Source of the DNA: Takashimella koratensis
Lineage: Eukaryota; Basidiomycota; Tremellomycetes; Trichosporonales; Tetragoniomycetaceae
DNA length: 58,549 bases
Assembly (NCBI GenBank): GCA_003116875.1
Contig: BCKT01000022.1
Coordinates: 1 to 58,549 of the forward strand
Direction: 5' to 3'
Shown here: piece after piece, positions 11,201 to 27,200 of the stretch
Numbering within the stretch: the stretch's first letter is position 1
How the letters are laid out: every line of letters begins with the position of its first letter
The notes under the pieces: generated by a model
Database searches by the model: none
The model's input: only the letters and a program-made list of their open reading frames with translations
What the model was told of the DNA's origin: nothing
Position numbers and translations under genes: made by a program

Positions 11201-13411
11201 CGCGAGCGGGGAGGAGTCAAGGGAAGGGGAAGGGGAGAGGGCGAGGGGACTGGGGAAGGCAGCAGCATGTGTCGTGTCTGCAACTTGCGCTACTGATGGC
11301 CTCCTCCTCCGTCCCTCTGTCCCTCGTTCTTCTCGGCACGGCCATTCAACTTTTTTTTGGGTCAGTTCCACGCTCTGGCGAGAATCTGGGACGAGTCCCG
11401 CCCCTTGGCCTAGGAAGAGCGCCTTCCATTCAATCTTCATCTGAGAGCCGAAAAACTTTCCTTGCGTCGACGACGAGGGGAACCGTTGGAACAGGTTTGA
11501 GATTCACCGACGGCACGGAGAAAAGGGGCGTACGAGAGCCAAGAAGCAGACGACTACGACGAGAATTCAACCAAGTACGTTATCCTCGGCGGCAACGACC
11601 GGTACTAGACTTTGTCGCAGGTCTCCCACCTTCACCTCCTGTCATCCCTTTCCCTAGACCTGGGATCACCCTCGCTGCGCGACGACGGGTAAAGTGTCTT
11701 GAAACCTTGAGCAGCTTTGGAATCAACTCGGCGTCTGTCCAGAATTACTCGCTCCAGCCTTCTCAACCTCCTCCAACCCACACTCTTCCACGCGTACGAC
11801 TGCCTGTCCTCCGCTTCGCCTGCCCTCTCGCCCCATCCGTAGTACCCCAGCTATTTGTGTTTCGCGAGCTTGTGCGTCCTCCCCGCCCGACGATCTTCCT
11901 CGGCCGCAACGTGCCGAACCTCGAAAGTCTCACATAGCCGCCGAAACCTGCTCGTAAAGTCCAACGAGTCTAGAAGCGAAGAGGAGGAAAAGCAGACACC
12001 GTGATCAAAGCTAGGATTGTCGATCTTGTGAGTACGAAACACATCGCTATCGACTTTTCCTCATCCACCTCATCTTCTTCGACATACCTTGATCGCAAGC
12101 TGTAGTCCACATTAGCACCTCCCTTCCCCCTCACGTCTGCAGTCCGCCAACGAGAGACCTCTCCCTTTCCGTGTTCGCTTTCGTTCTCGCTTGTCCTTCC
12201 CCCATTCCCATCGATTGACATCTCGCCTGTGTAGTGTCATCCGCAGCGTAATCACCACATTTCCCACGTCGACGTCCAATTCCCCCTCGCCTCCCGACTA
12301 GCACCAGACGCCGCCGTTGAGCATCCAACCGACTCGACGACGCTTCCATCCTTTATCCGGTACACCGACAAGTCTTCACTTCGTGATCCAACACCAACGC
12401 TTGCTCTGCTTGCCGGTTGCCTTCTTCCTTCACTGAGCTGGCACGGCCTTGCGAAACCGACCGACGGACGACATCTAGCTCAGCAACACGAAGTCAAGGT
12501 TGAGAATTCTCCGTCCTATCACACGGTACCCGCTCAATCAAACGTTCTGTCCAAATCGATCACGAACGACTCGCGTTTCATTGCCCTTCGCTTGTCACAC
12601 TGCCGGCAGCGACGATTGGCTAGACCGGCACACTTTCGTATCCGCCGATATATACAGACAGGAAGCAATCGCTGGTCGCTGCTCGAAAAAAAATCCCGTA
12701 CCCTTGCGCGGATTCCTTCTCGGCCTCGCATCTGATTCAATCGAGATCGCTTTATCCCACCCTCGGTAACGAGAGAGGAACGACCAAGTCTCGACATCAT
12801 TTCCAAAGATCCGTGTTACACCTTGTCGCTCCACCTGGCACGAAACCGAGCTGGCCGTTGACCTACCAACACGACATATCCTTCCCCTGCCCTCCCCATC
12901 CTCCTGCTTCCCCTCGCTGTCTACCTCTCACCCCTCGTCGCCGCCCCCGCGCAGCACCTCTACACAAGAGCGCTCCAATTTCGTTCTCATCTTGCCGAAG
13001 GATTGTAAACTCTGTCCACTCCGCGTCTCGTCTCCCAGTCGACCACCCACTACCGCGGTCCAGACCCAAGTATCGCGACGACGAAAACCCGATTCGAATT
13101 CCGCGCGACAGACCCGCGGACGCATTTCGACGGAAGACAAGATAAAAACTCTCCGACGGTCGACGTGTGTGCAGCGCGTTAGCCCCGATCTCGCATCCGC
13201 CAAGAGCTAAACTTGTCTCGCTTTTACCCGCGGGCTGTGTCTTGCCGCGCTCCCCGCATCGCTTCCCTTACCCCGTATCTGAGCAAACAGTTTCGTTGCC
13301 CCGGGTCTGCGAAATATAAGTGACATCTCCCTCCCTTCCTCGCCACCCATCGAGTCGTGCGCGCCCCCGGCCCTCGGCTACCACCGTTCACCGACTGGGT
13401 GTTGTTTGATC
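8295..13411. other. About 5.1 kb with no recognisable gene; long pyrimidine-rich leader at the right end
   Basis: Neither strand gives a chain of exons that looks like a protein family. The longest open frame (about 218 codons, + strand, 10440-11096) has no domain, no hydrophobic pattern and unremarkable codon use. Left of about 8700 lies the mannosyltransferase promoter. From about 11.6 kb the + strand turns pyrimidine-rich, and from 12.0 to 13.4 kb it is dense in short CT tracts, like other leaders in this window, so the downstream Ser-rich gene may have a very long or spliced 5' leader. A non-coding RNA or a fast-evolving gene is also possible. No tRNA is seen. Confidence 0.5.
10336..10353. 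repeat. 18-bp perfect palindrome
   Basis: CTCACTCAATTGAGTGAG reads the same on both strands. It stands in the large gene-free block. It could be a dimeric transcription-factor site or chance, and nothing else marks it. Confidence 0.7.
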
Positions 13412-14471
13412 ATGACCCGTATGGGTACGTCGCCTACCTCCGCTGCCTCTGCGTCATCGCTCTCGTTGTCGCTGTCGCTCTCTTCCTCATCGTCGACTTC
13501 GGCGTCTTCGTCTTCTTCCGCCTCCTCGTTCCTATCCACCTACCCTTCATCAACTAGTGGCGTCAAGCGTAAACACAAGTCTGATAAAAAGAACACCTGG
13601 GGCATGTCCGGTTCAGGTGGCTTGGCGAAGAGTTTGCTCTCTTCTACGGGAATGTTCTTGGACTTTGGACAGACTAGCATGACTCGACCCAAGAGCGTGA
13701 GTCGATCAACCCTCGGCGCTGGTTCTTCTCCGTACCCTTCAGCTGACGCTTTGAATTCATCAGACACCTGAAATTATCAAGAAAGCCGAATCGAAAGCCA
13801 AAGCTCTCGAGACGGACCGCTCGCCTCTTCCTGCCCCAGTATCGACTTCACCAAAGGTTAGTCTATCCTATTCATTACCCTATCGACTCCAGCTGACAGG
13901 ACCCTTCTCTTAGTTCAACCAGCGTACACCCACACCGAGCGTCTTTTCTGTATCGACTGCGTCGACACCACGGCGACCATCGAGCACGGTAACGATGTCT
14001 GAGGGGTCGGGAACACCTTCACCAGTACCATTTGAGCCCTCAACGCCTCATCAGGTGTACTCGCCTTCCTCTTCCCGAAACGCATCCATCTCTTCCATCA
14101 TCTCTACACCACCACCCCCACCACCGACCCTCACCCGCCGGAGTACTGCCGCCGAGTACTATCCAAGCACCCCGACTCCATCTATCGATATTGATCCTCT
14201 GAACGCCCTTTTCCCATCGGGAGCCACTGCACAGGCTTGGTTCGAACCTGCGGCTCTGACGGCGGAGCTTGACAAGGTTGAGTTGCACGCGTACGACAGT
14301 GTCACAGACGCCGACCTTGAAGCCTTCGTCCGAGCCGGAAAAATTTCTCAAAGCACTTTCAAATATCTGATGGACATGAAGGTGGAAGTCAGCCGGCCAA
14401 ACGCTCCCGAACAGGTCAAGGAGATGTACCAGAGGACTCGAATTGCTACGATTCGGTCTGCAATGGACTGA
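13412..14471 (+). CDS. Ser-rich hypothetical protein
   Basis: Three exons: 13412-13696, 13764-13856 and 13914-14471. They give 311 residues, and the introns keep phase 0 on both sides. I do not recognise the family. Residues about 10-50 are an almost pure Ser/Ala tract, followed by a basic patch (KRKHKSDKK). The middle is rich in Ser, Thr and Pro with SP/TP sites and a six-proline run. The last ~100 residues are ordinary, probably helical sequence containing NALFPSGATAQAWFEPAAL and ending ...RIATIRSAMD. No signal peptide or membrane segment is seen. The disordered, phosphorylatable N-terminus and basic patch would suit a regulatory or nuclear protein, but that is only inference. The ATG used is the first of two close in-frame ATGs (the second is three codons on). 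The upstream region is unusually long and CT-rich. Confidence 0.75.
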
Positions 14472-15078
14472 GCGATTGCAAGGCCGGGCACGTAGAGAAG
14501 AACAGCGGTCGTTCATCAGGCGAGGACGTTGACAACCGATAACGAATAGATTTCTTTACGAATGAGACGAAAAAAACGGCCTCGTCGACAGCAACTTGCT
14601 GCTCCTCAGTACCCCGGAGGCACGAGTCGAGCGCTTGTCGCCTGTCGACAGAGCCGAGGCCCAGATCGACCAACTTTAAAGGCACGACACGGAGAAGGCG
14701 ACGTGGACACCTGATCAGTCTGCGCTTGTCCCGGCTAGCCAGGGCACGTCCCATCCGACCTGCCCCCTGATCGAGAGCCAAAGTCGTATATATATCCTGC
14801 ATCTGATTCATTCCGGGCTCGTAGCATTCCTCACAGGGCGTCGTTCCACATTTGTTTTGAGGTAATTTGGTAGCGACCGCCATGCGTGTCCAGCTTGTTA
14901 GTCGGTCTATCTAGCACTCTTCTTTCTATGCATCTTGGGTTTATGCCACAATCTTTTGTATCGGATAATTAAATCTGCCCCCCATTTACTTTTCTATTGC
15001 TTTTTTCTTTTTTTCGACGTTTGGAGATTGAATGCAGCATTCTCAAACCACCACGACGACCAGCTCATCCATACCACT
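14472..15078. other. Intergenic region
   Basis: This contains the 3' flank of the Ser-rich gene and the promoter of mL41, with T-rich runs near 14980-15020. The mL41 reading frame is open upstream of its ATG, but that part has no mitochondrial-ribosomal character. No gene is seen. Confidence 0.5.
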
Positions 15079-15825
15079 ATGCGGCCCTCATCGTCACTCC
15101 TCGGCGCCTCTCGGCTTCCACTCACCACCAAGCGCGGTAACAAAGACTACTACAAGGGTACCCGACAGTCCTATGTTCCAGGCGCACCAGGTCAGCGTAC
15201 CGGCCCACCAGGAAAGCACGTCGTCTCGGGCAAGGCAAAGTACCGGATCGTCGACGAGCAGGTGCGATACTATGTCGGACCTGGTGCAGAAGCGCTGAGC
15301 ACGACCCTGGTGAGTAGCAAACTCCGGTTTGGGGCATGGACGGGTGTGTTTTGCGAGTGCTGTGAGACAAGAGTCGCAGTTGTTTGGTTGGAGATGCGGA
15401 CCGGTATCTCTCCCAGATACAAACAAGCTGACAGCGCTCTCTTTCTCTCTATCTACTTGTTGCTCTTCACACAGCTCAAACCCTACGTCTCTACCTCTCG
15501 TGACGCACGATTACCCAAACCCACTTTCCCCCTCCCATCATTCTCTCCCAACCTTCACCGCGCCCAACCTACCGACCCCACCGCCGCGACCGAGATCGAC
15601 GAGCGACCGTTGAAACAGTCCGACTTTAACCGCTTTTCGCGGCGGTATCAGCGTCTGCCGGAGGATGAGCGACTTGCGTTGGTCTTTGATGCCAGGAAGA
15701 AGTGGTGGAATGCGTTGACGAAGGAGTATGCGGTGACGCCAAGCGGTGAGGGTGAGAGCGCGAGTGAGGAGGAGAAAACGAGGGAGGTTGAGCGGAGAGC
15801 AGAGGAGACCCAGGCTTCGACGTAG
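15079..15825 (+). CDS. MRPL27: Mitochondrial large-subunit ribosomal protein mL41 (MRPL27)
   Basis: Two exons: 15079-15309 and 15475-15825. They encode 193 residues. The N-terminus MRPSSSLLGASRLPLTTKRG is Arg/Ser-rich and is a plausible matrix-targeting signal. It is followed by RGNKDYYKGTR, the hallmark block of the mL41/YmL27 family, and then by KYRIVDEQVRYYVGP. The C-terminal part, with FNRFSRRYQRLPEDERL, is lineage-specific, and the tail is rich in Glu. The protein is a component of the mitochondrial 54S large subunit. The intron (GTGAGT...CACAG, 165 nt) is a multiple of three and contains no in-frame stop, so a retained-intron message would also be translatable; family fit favours splicing. 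Function is inferred from the family. Confidence 0.88.
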   Translation: MRPSSSLLGASRLPLTTKRGNKDYYKGTRQSYVPGAPGQRTGPPGKHVVSGKAKYRIVDEQVRYYVGPGAEALSTTLVSSKLRFGAWTGVFCECCETRVAVVWLEMRTGISPRYKQADSALFLSIYLLLFTQLKPYVSTSRDARLPKPTFPLPSFSPNLHRAQPTDPTAATEIDERPLKQSDFNRFSRRYQRLPEDERLALVFDARKKWWNALTKEYAVTPSGEGESASEEEKTREVERRAEETQAST

Positions 15826-16072
15826 TCACGGTTGCTTGCACTACTCTCACTCCGCCTGCTTAGATGATTCCTGTTAGTCTTGTAACATCACCGCCAGCTT
15901 TGCTCTTGCTGCCACGGCACTCCTCATTATGCATAGCGATCACGACATGACAGACCTCGTATAGTAGAACGCTGCGGTGAAACATGAGGAATGACTGGCA
16001 AAAGCAGACATTTAGTAACAGACGAACAAAACAAGCATCCATCTCTTGTTATCTCGTGATATATACCAGCCC

Positions 16073-19274
<3,202 letters not shown>

Positions 19275-19290
19275 CTCATCCTTTTTGCTG
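19275..19290 (+). terminator. Probable RNA polymerase III terminator
   Basis: A run of five T (atcctttttgc) starts within a few bases of the tRNA-Asp 3' end, as expected for Pol III termination. Confidence 0.55.
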
Positions 19291-19474
19291 TCATTCATTG
19301 TATTCTTTTTGGGCACGGCCCATCCAGTGATTTGTCTGTCCACTCCTTTTGCACTTTGCATAAGTGCACCTGTCCAAAACTCAAGATGTGATGCTATTTG
19401 CATAGTATGCTACCAAGTGCACTGCACGTTTTTGTTTATTGATATGATCGACTCTTCTTCATTGCTTCCTGTCC

Positions 19475-20818
19475 CTACTCTGTCCTCAATGGCTTACCAC
19501 CAGCTTTCAGCCTCTCGGTTCTGCTGGCGCGGAGCGAGACGGTACCGATGTATGCCGAGACGAGCGAAAGGCCAAGGAACGGCGGGAGGAACTGATTAGA
19601 CGAAGGAGTGATGGTCAGCGTCTGAGAATACTGCTTTGGGAGATCGAGGAGATCAAGGCTTTGGCTTGCTGCCGGAAGACTGATAGCCAAGTGCTGAGAA
19701 AACCACACTCACCTGGTAGAGCTTCCAACCGACCCAGTAGGCGAGGATCAGACCTTCGAGGCCGGTGAGGCAGGCGAGGAAGACATATGTGGTCGTCGCC
19801 GGGGCACGGAAGCCAAGGTTAGGAGAAATCTTTGCGATCTGGAAGTACAGGTTAGTTGAGTTTGTATGACTTTTGGCAATGTTCTACAACGGCAGATCTA
19901 GATTGCCCACGTACCAAGCCAAGAAGCACTGCCCAGGGGGCAAGGACCACCGCTGTCCCCGCTGCACTAATGACGAATGGTACAGCCTTCTCGGGTGTCT
20001 GGAAAGTGTGGAAAAGCTCTGGCTCGGCCTGGAACGCGGGTTCCCCGGCGCGGGCGGGGAGGTCGTGTCGCGCCCTTGGGGTAGGCTTGAGTACGGACGA
20101 TGGGAGGACGACGGTGCCGATGGGGTAGAGGAGAGGAGCAGGGGACGAGCCAGAGGTGGAGACTGTCGAGAGGATGAGAGTGAGGTCGAATGTCCCGCTG
20201 GATGCGAGGAGGGCGGAGGGGGCTTTGGCCGAGTTCTGAGAAGAAATTGAGGGTTAGTAACAGTCGCGGTGTAGGGACGGAGAGTATCGAATTTGTCTCT
20301 GTTGCTCGGCTCGCTGCTCACCAAAGTGAAAGAAGCCTTTCCATTCGCCTTGACAGTGACAGGCAGCGTAATACCCCCTGGTCCGGCCCTGCTAACATCC
20401 TCGAAAAGGAGGTGCGCCTGGGTCGGCTGGAGCCCGTCGCCCGAGGCAGTGTCAATGACGGTAAACGCAAGTTTGAGTGTGTTTTTCTCAGCGAGAACAA
20501 GAGGGGCAGAGACGGGCTCGGGCTCCTTTAAACTGTGTACGAGTGGGGTTGGACGTGTAGGGTAGGTAGATGATTGGAGCACGGGAAGATTAAGTCAGCT
20601 AAGACCTCAGAAATGATGAATGTAGTCCCCATAACAGGAGCGCAGGTGTGGCCGCCCCGGTAGGTAAGGGCTACTCACGTAAAAGAGACATCGTTCAAGC
20701 CATCAGGAGACGAGATGGAGACTTTGGCAGCCTTCAACCCCATCTGCGAGGCAGAGACGACCGAGAACAGAAGTACCGAGATAGCGGCTACTCCAAACGT
20801 GCGCGCAGAGCCGAACAT
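19475..20818 (-). CDS. SWP1: Oligosaccharyltransferase subunit, ribophorin II / SWP1 family
   Basis: Five exons, in transcript order 20818-20679, 20532-20322, 20235-19915, 19838-19713 and 19591-19475. They give 304 residues, close to yeast Swp1. The N-terminus MFGSARTFGVAAISVLLFSV is a signal peptide ending near VVSAS. A luminal domain follows. The C-terminus has the family block FHTFQTPEKAVPFVIS and then three hydrophobic segments, including VVLAPWAVLLGL, YVFLACLTGLEGLILAYW and FLGLSLVSAYIGTVSLRA. The family is part of the OST complex that transfers the N-glycan from dolichol to Asn in the ER lumen. The gene works in the same organelle as SEC61 but is not adjacent to it. The C-terminal exons are short but keep phase. 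Confidence 0.93.
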
Positions 20819-21299
20819 CTTGAACTTTCAACTCGTATGTGTTCGACTGTGAGTGCTCTTCAGGTGCTTCGAAGCTCAAGACGAGTGTTGGGTGCTTGAA
20901 GAGTCGGTGTTTAGAGGTGGATGAAGTCGAAGAAGTTGGGTGTTGGGTGAGTGACGGTGAGAGCAGTAAGGAGGTCGTAGCGACTGCGATCGTCTTTCGA
21001 CGTGGCGCAAGGTGTCTTCAGTCACGTGATCTGTTAACCTACTCCCGATATTGCTCCATACCGTGAACCTCCAATACGAGTGCAAAGTGACATGGTTTAT
21101 ATGCATGGGGTCATGACGAGCTCGTGAGATGAGGTGTTTGGATAATGAATGTACAAATCGAGCCTCAGTGGAAACTAGAAGGGGGCCAAGAAGGAAGAAG
21201 AACAGACACCTATTTTGCTCAACGAGCATATATGCGTACACTGAAACAAGAAACCATTACTTCTGATCTGCTCACCATCCCTTCTTTCCTCCTCCCGCT
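20819..21299. other. Intergenic region
   Basis: This is the SWP1 promoter on the right and the 3' flank of the JmjC gene beyond it. CACGTG-like sequence occurs near 21024. No gene is seen. Confidence 0.45.
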
Positions 21300-24200
21300 T
21301 CACTGTCGGTGCGTCGCGCTATTGATAAGCGACATTAGATCCTGTTCTTCCTCATCTCCCATCCCCATCACCTGGTCATCCAACATCATACCCTCTCCTT
21401 CCTCTTCTTGCTCCACCTCTCCATTGTCCACAGCCTCCGCCACCTGCCGCTGACCTCCTCTCGCCCACCCTCTTAAATCCATCGTCATCTCCCCACCTGC
21501 CTCTGCACCGACCCCATCCATCTCATCATCCAACTCCCCGCCAGCGCCCTGGCCCATCTCACTGATAATCACCCCGAACTGGAGTTTCTCAGGAACGTGA
21601 CCTTGCTGCATGGCAGCTGAATACCGTTTCCGGCCCGCCGCTTGGTCCGCCGCTTGCGCTTTGGACGACAAGGCCCCGGATCGAGCAGTCGACGCGGACG
21701 ACGCCTTGGTTGCACTGCGACCGGACTCGCGGGTCCCTGGACGCTGAAAAGTCCCAGGGGGTTCGGAACCTCCCGCCTGGGTGCTAGGTTGCGGCTCCGA
21801 CTTGACCGCCAGGGCCTCGGACGAGGTCGCGTAACCCAACGCCGCGAGCTGGGACTGGTATGCGTCCAACGAAGCAGACGCCTTCTTCCGCATAGCAGCT
21901 TCGAGAAGCCGGAGGGCGAGCCGGCGTTTGGCAGACGGCTCTTCGACCTCTTGTTTCGGTACGACCTTCAACTCGGGCTCGGGCTCTTCCTCCTGTGAAG
22001 GCATGGGCTTGGCCATTGTGGCGTCTTCATTGGATCTCTCGCTGTCCACAGCGTTGTCCACCATTACCTTGCTCGAGTCATGTGCGTCTCCATCCAGGAC
22101 ATTGACGCTCGCGAGGGTCGGCGTGCGCAAAGGAACCATCAAACCCTCGAGGGCCGGTACGACCGGGTCATCCCGGACCGAGCTCACGGCGTGACCGAGT
22201 CCCCTTGGCGGTGACATCGCACTGGACGGCGGGATTGATTGACGCCCATCTCCACCAATACCGCCGACTTCCTCGCTATCATCTCCGTTCTGGAGAGCAG
22301 CCAGTCGTGCGGCCCGAGCCGCTTGTACCGCTCGTGCCTCCTTGGCCTCTTTCTCACGTCGATCGCGCGTCTCGTGTGTGTTCAACCAAGCGAACCTGAA
22401 AAACGCCAATTAGGCGACGTAGCACCACGAAGGAACAGTTGTCAGCGTCGCTCGTCGACCAGCCAGATGAGGCTACTTTGTCAATTGACAGAACTCACCA
22501 CATGACATTGTATAACTGCAAGACGTCCTCCTTCCAAGCCACTGCAAAGTTTTCTCTTCGGAAATCCCTTGTGAGCTGCTGACACCGCTTCACATTATCT
22601 GACAGTCGTCCCAACCTGTCAGCCAAGGTCTTCAACTCTTTCCACACTGCACGCGCCTGTCTTGCGGCTCGACATCTACTCACGCGGGCTGACAAAGTCT
22701 AATGCGATCTTGATACAATCTGCAAGATTGCAGACCTGATGTGCGCATCCGGCTGGAATGAACACTGCTTGTCCCTGACCACGGAGTCAGCTTCGCTTCC
22801 TATCTCATTGATCCTTCTTATCTCTCTTAGGAGGGGTAAGAATCCAGACTCACAGGATACTGGTATACCCTAAAACTGGCGACCTTGTATTTCGCCCACA
22901 ACTCTTTCCTCATCTCGCTGTCGAGGTAAAAAAGCTGACTGTGAATGGGGTCAGAAAACTTCTTTGTAGCGTCCCCTGGGGCTCCCGGTGCGCCTGATCC
23001 TCCTGGAGCGGCGGTAGCGGCTGAATCGCCTGGCGCTGTCGATGCAGCTTCGACCGAAGACGCGGCTACAGCCTTACGATGATCCTTCGTTGGGTTCTTC
23101 TTGCTCCAGTTGTTCAAGTACGCGCGGATCTTGTCGGCGTCTTCGGCGCGGAAGAGATCCCACACGGCGCAACCGGGTTCGCCATCTGGTCGTGGAGAGG
23201 CGTGGAGCATGACGTTGACGGCGTCGGCGACGTCCATGTGTAATCGGGTTCTAAGATAGGTCAGCCAATGTCAAGGGGAAATCCAGTAATGATGCGAGAC
23301 ATCCGTGAGCAAGGGTCAAACTCACGATCCTAAGCCGCCCTTGGTTTCCTTCGCAGTCTGTCATATCCATCAGCTGAACCCAAGTGTTCGCTGACTGAAG
23401 AACGAGACTACTCACAAAGGCGTTGTACATCTTAGGCCCAATATCCGGTCTCGTAGGACCATCAGGGAACTGGTTTTGGGTCCGTCAACACCTTGGCGGG
23501 AAACCAGCACATCTCGACTTACGTGAGAGTAAAGATTGAGGACACCATCACGCCTCGTAAAGTCAGGTACAGGCAGCGAGTCGCAAAAGTCATTGTACAA
23601 GTCCGGGTACGCAGACTGGAAATCTGAAGTGACTGGCCAGTCCTATTGAATCTTGCGTCAACTTCATGTGCTCGTCAAGCTAGTTCCTAAACTCCATGAC
23701 TCACCTTGAGCTTGAGAATTCCCGAGTTCGTAGGTCGGTTCTCGACGTCTTTGAAGAGTGTGAAGAACTTTTCAATGTCCATGAGGATCACGCCATTTGT
23801 TTGACACTCGACGACATCTGTAAAGCGCATGCGCACATAGGATATGAGCTTGATATTCCGTTCTGTCTCTCCTATTTTCCATCGATCTCGATCGCGTCTC
23901 GAGCCTAGCGGGAACTTACAACACTCTTCTTTCCCGAATCTCTCAATGAACGCGTCCGGGGTCCAAACCTGACTAAACCTCTTCCCAACCCCATCGACAA
24001 CGATCGGCTCCCCTTTCGCCCAGAGGGTATCGAAGAGCGCGTTGTCAATTTCGTCCGCACCTACCAAGGCGAAAGGGTGTGAGTGGGCGGAGAGGTCGGC
24101 GGGGTCTGGAATGGGGGTGGCGGTAGGGTGGGTGCGGGTGGTGTAGAGTTTGTCGAGATCGGGGGTGAGGGTGGAGGTGGTCTGGGTGGGTTTGGCACTG

Positions 24201-27200
24201 AGGTCGGCGGTGTTGGAAGTGTCGGCAGTGTCAGGGCCGGCCGACTCGGTGGGATGGGACGAGGTTCCGTTGGCCACGGGTAAAGGTGAGACGGTAGCGA
24301 GCGTCGTCTCACCGTTTGTCGTCGCCGTTATCGGATCACTCTCTTGGCTGGCCCTTGTCGCCAACTTCGTCGTCACCGCCTTCATCTCCATCTCGGCGCT
24401 CTCTGCCTTCGACACAGGCTTATAATCCAACAACTCATTAACCAAATCCTTTGGGACTTCCTCCTCCTGCTCCCGTTCCCGCTTCTCGTCTTTATCCAGA
24501 CCAACCATTCCGCCCAACCCGCCCGCGCCGCTCGCACCGCTCGTCCCGCTCAGCCCAATCATCTCCAGCTTCTCAAGCGCCGGTACAGTCGGGTCATCAA
24601 GCACGAAATCGACGAGTGCTAACCAGTGCTCCCGAAGTTCCTCGGCGCTACATCGTGAGACCGCTTGGAGGTCGCCACTTAGGTGAATCGGCATAGCGGG
24701 TTTAGGTTTCCCTTTGCGTTTCCTCGCACCTCCTGGAGCTGGACCCCCGGCAATCGAGGTTGGTGAGGCAGGTAAGGAAGCGAGTGTCGGTAGTTTCGCT
24801 GATGTTTCGTCTAATGGAGACTCGGTCACTTCAACCTGTCCAAAACTTGATCCATCGTGTTTCGCCGCCGCTTTCGCAACCCCGTTCACACCCTTGCCCT
24901 TGGTGGGTATTCGTTTATTTTTACTCCCAGTCTTCTTCAACGCGACCAGCGCATCCACCTCGTCGGGTTTTGGAGGAGCCGCGATCGTGCATTTGTGGAG
25001 CCGGGGTCGAGCAGCGTCCGGTAGCGGCCAGGGCGAGTCGCGCAGGTTGTCAGAGGAAGAGGAGAAGAAACAACCGCAGTCGATACAATAGTCTCGCCCG
25101 CAGGATTTGCAGAACCAGAACCCAGCAAAGATGGTCGACGAGCAAAAGTCTGAAGGAGTTGGAACGCACGTCAGCCGTCAAATGGAATAGATAAAGACGG
25201 TGAAACATGAAGTTTGGCCGTCGTTACGCGGTTCGGATCAGTCGAGTCTACTCACCACAAACAGCGCGGTGCTTAGCCGAGTCGACGCCACGCTTGACCG
25301 CGTTATATTGGACAACGTGTCTCAGCTCGTTTGTGATAAGTGGGAGTAGAAACGGCGCGACGGTCCTCTATTCATCCACATCAGCATCTCGTCCCACAAA
25401 CCTTATGCAGTCCCACAATGCCTCTTTAAGCCCGCCCACACCCGGGGAACACGCGTGAACTCCGACCTACCTCTATCCGCTGCATATGAGCCTCGGAGAG
25501 CTCGGTGTTGAAGACACGCGCGAGCGGGGTAATTTCTTCAGCTAATTCAGCGTCGGCAAACCACCCGATCCCGAGAATATCTCCGTTCTGCGGGTCAATC
25601 CTGGAGGTAAACGAGTCAGTCTGTGTCTACTAATATGACGAACGGAGACAGCAGAGATGATTTTGTAGATGAAAGCTGAAAGCTGGACTTACGGGAGCAC
25701 TCTGAACCCTCTGAACCGACATGCATCACCCGTGATTTTCGCAACGCACTGACAACACTTCCCCCACCCGTCGTACCTTGGCCTTAAACAAGGCCCGACC
25801 TGCGTCTCGGTCGTTTGACCACGTAACATCTCGCGCAGTTTAGGTTCGGGAAGGTGACGTGGTTCTGTGAAAGCACGAGGGCGGGTATCAGTTGTCAATT
25901 TCAATTTTGAAGCCCGTGGTTCCCGGTGAGAGAAGAGAGGTGTGAAGGTGGATAGGAAGGGAAGGAGGGGAGAGGGGGAGGGGACTTACTGGAAGGTGCG
26001 TTGGGGTCGGTCTCGGTAGGCTTGGTAGGCTTGGAGGAAACGTGGAACCCGCGGTCGACTCGTTTCTGTCGTTTTACCGAGCCTGCCATTGATCCTATCA
26101 GTACTCGTCCAGTCTATCCAACACCTTCTCATTCCAGCTCCTGTTCTGATATGTTCTCCCTTTCGATATCCCTCCTACATTCCAAGTCTTCACCGACTAG
26201 CGTACACTCACCTTTAGCCGACGCCCGCGCGCCCCGCTTCCTTCCTCTTCCACCATCCTCATCACCGGACTCCCACCCATTCTCCTCCATATCCGCATAT
26301 GTCCCTGCGCCCGGTCTCGTCATCTTACTCCGACTTGCGCTCTCCACTGCCCCGGAACCACTCGCGGCGTTCGCGGGGTCACTGGCTCCGACCCCTTCAG
26401 TCAGCTGTTCCTGGGCCCCATTAGATTCCGTCGACCGGGCCGCGGAACCGTCGAGGCCCAGACCGGAGGCAGGCTGCGACTTTCGTTTCCCCGCAGCGGC
26501 CACACGTCGAGCTTCCGCCTCGGCAGCAGCAGCGGATGATTCGGGAAAGTCGTCTTCGCTCTCTTCGTCCGGGTCATGAAACTTGAGCTCGGTAGGGAGG
26601 TCGGGTACGTCAGAGAGTGGGGAGGAAGGTGCGGGACTGAGTGCTGTGGATTTGGTCAGCTTAGCCAGGGACATACGGAAGGGAGGTCAGGCAATTTGGG
26701 ATTGGATATGGTATATGGATGAACCAAGGGCGAAATGGTCAAGGTGGGCGTACCATCGTGTGCTGCGGGTTCTTCAACTTCCCCATTGTCCAAATCAATC
26801 GCCTCTTGACCAACCTCGACGGCGGCGCCTTCTTGATCGCCCGCGGCTGGGTCTACCTCCATCCCTTCCCCTTCCTCATGCCCTACCCGCCCACGCTGAT
26901 CCTCACCGCCTTCCTCCACCTGACTTTGTACATCCTGCTCCACTGTAGCCTCTCCCTCGGTGGCGACACCGACCTCTTCGACTTCGAGAATATCGGCAAA
27001 GTCGAGGTTGTGCTGTAGTGCTGGATCCAAGGTTTCACCATTTTCAGTATCCCTGTGTCCCTCATCCGCCTCCTGCACCACCGGCTCGACTTGTTCAACA
27101 GCTTCAACAGCTTCAACCTGCTCGATTTCTTCAATCTGCTCTACCTCCTCAACCTGCTCAACTTCTTCAACTTCCTCTCCTTCCTCTTCATAAGGCTCGA

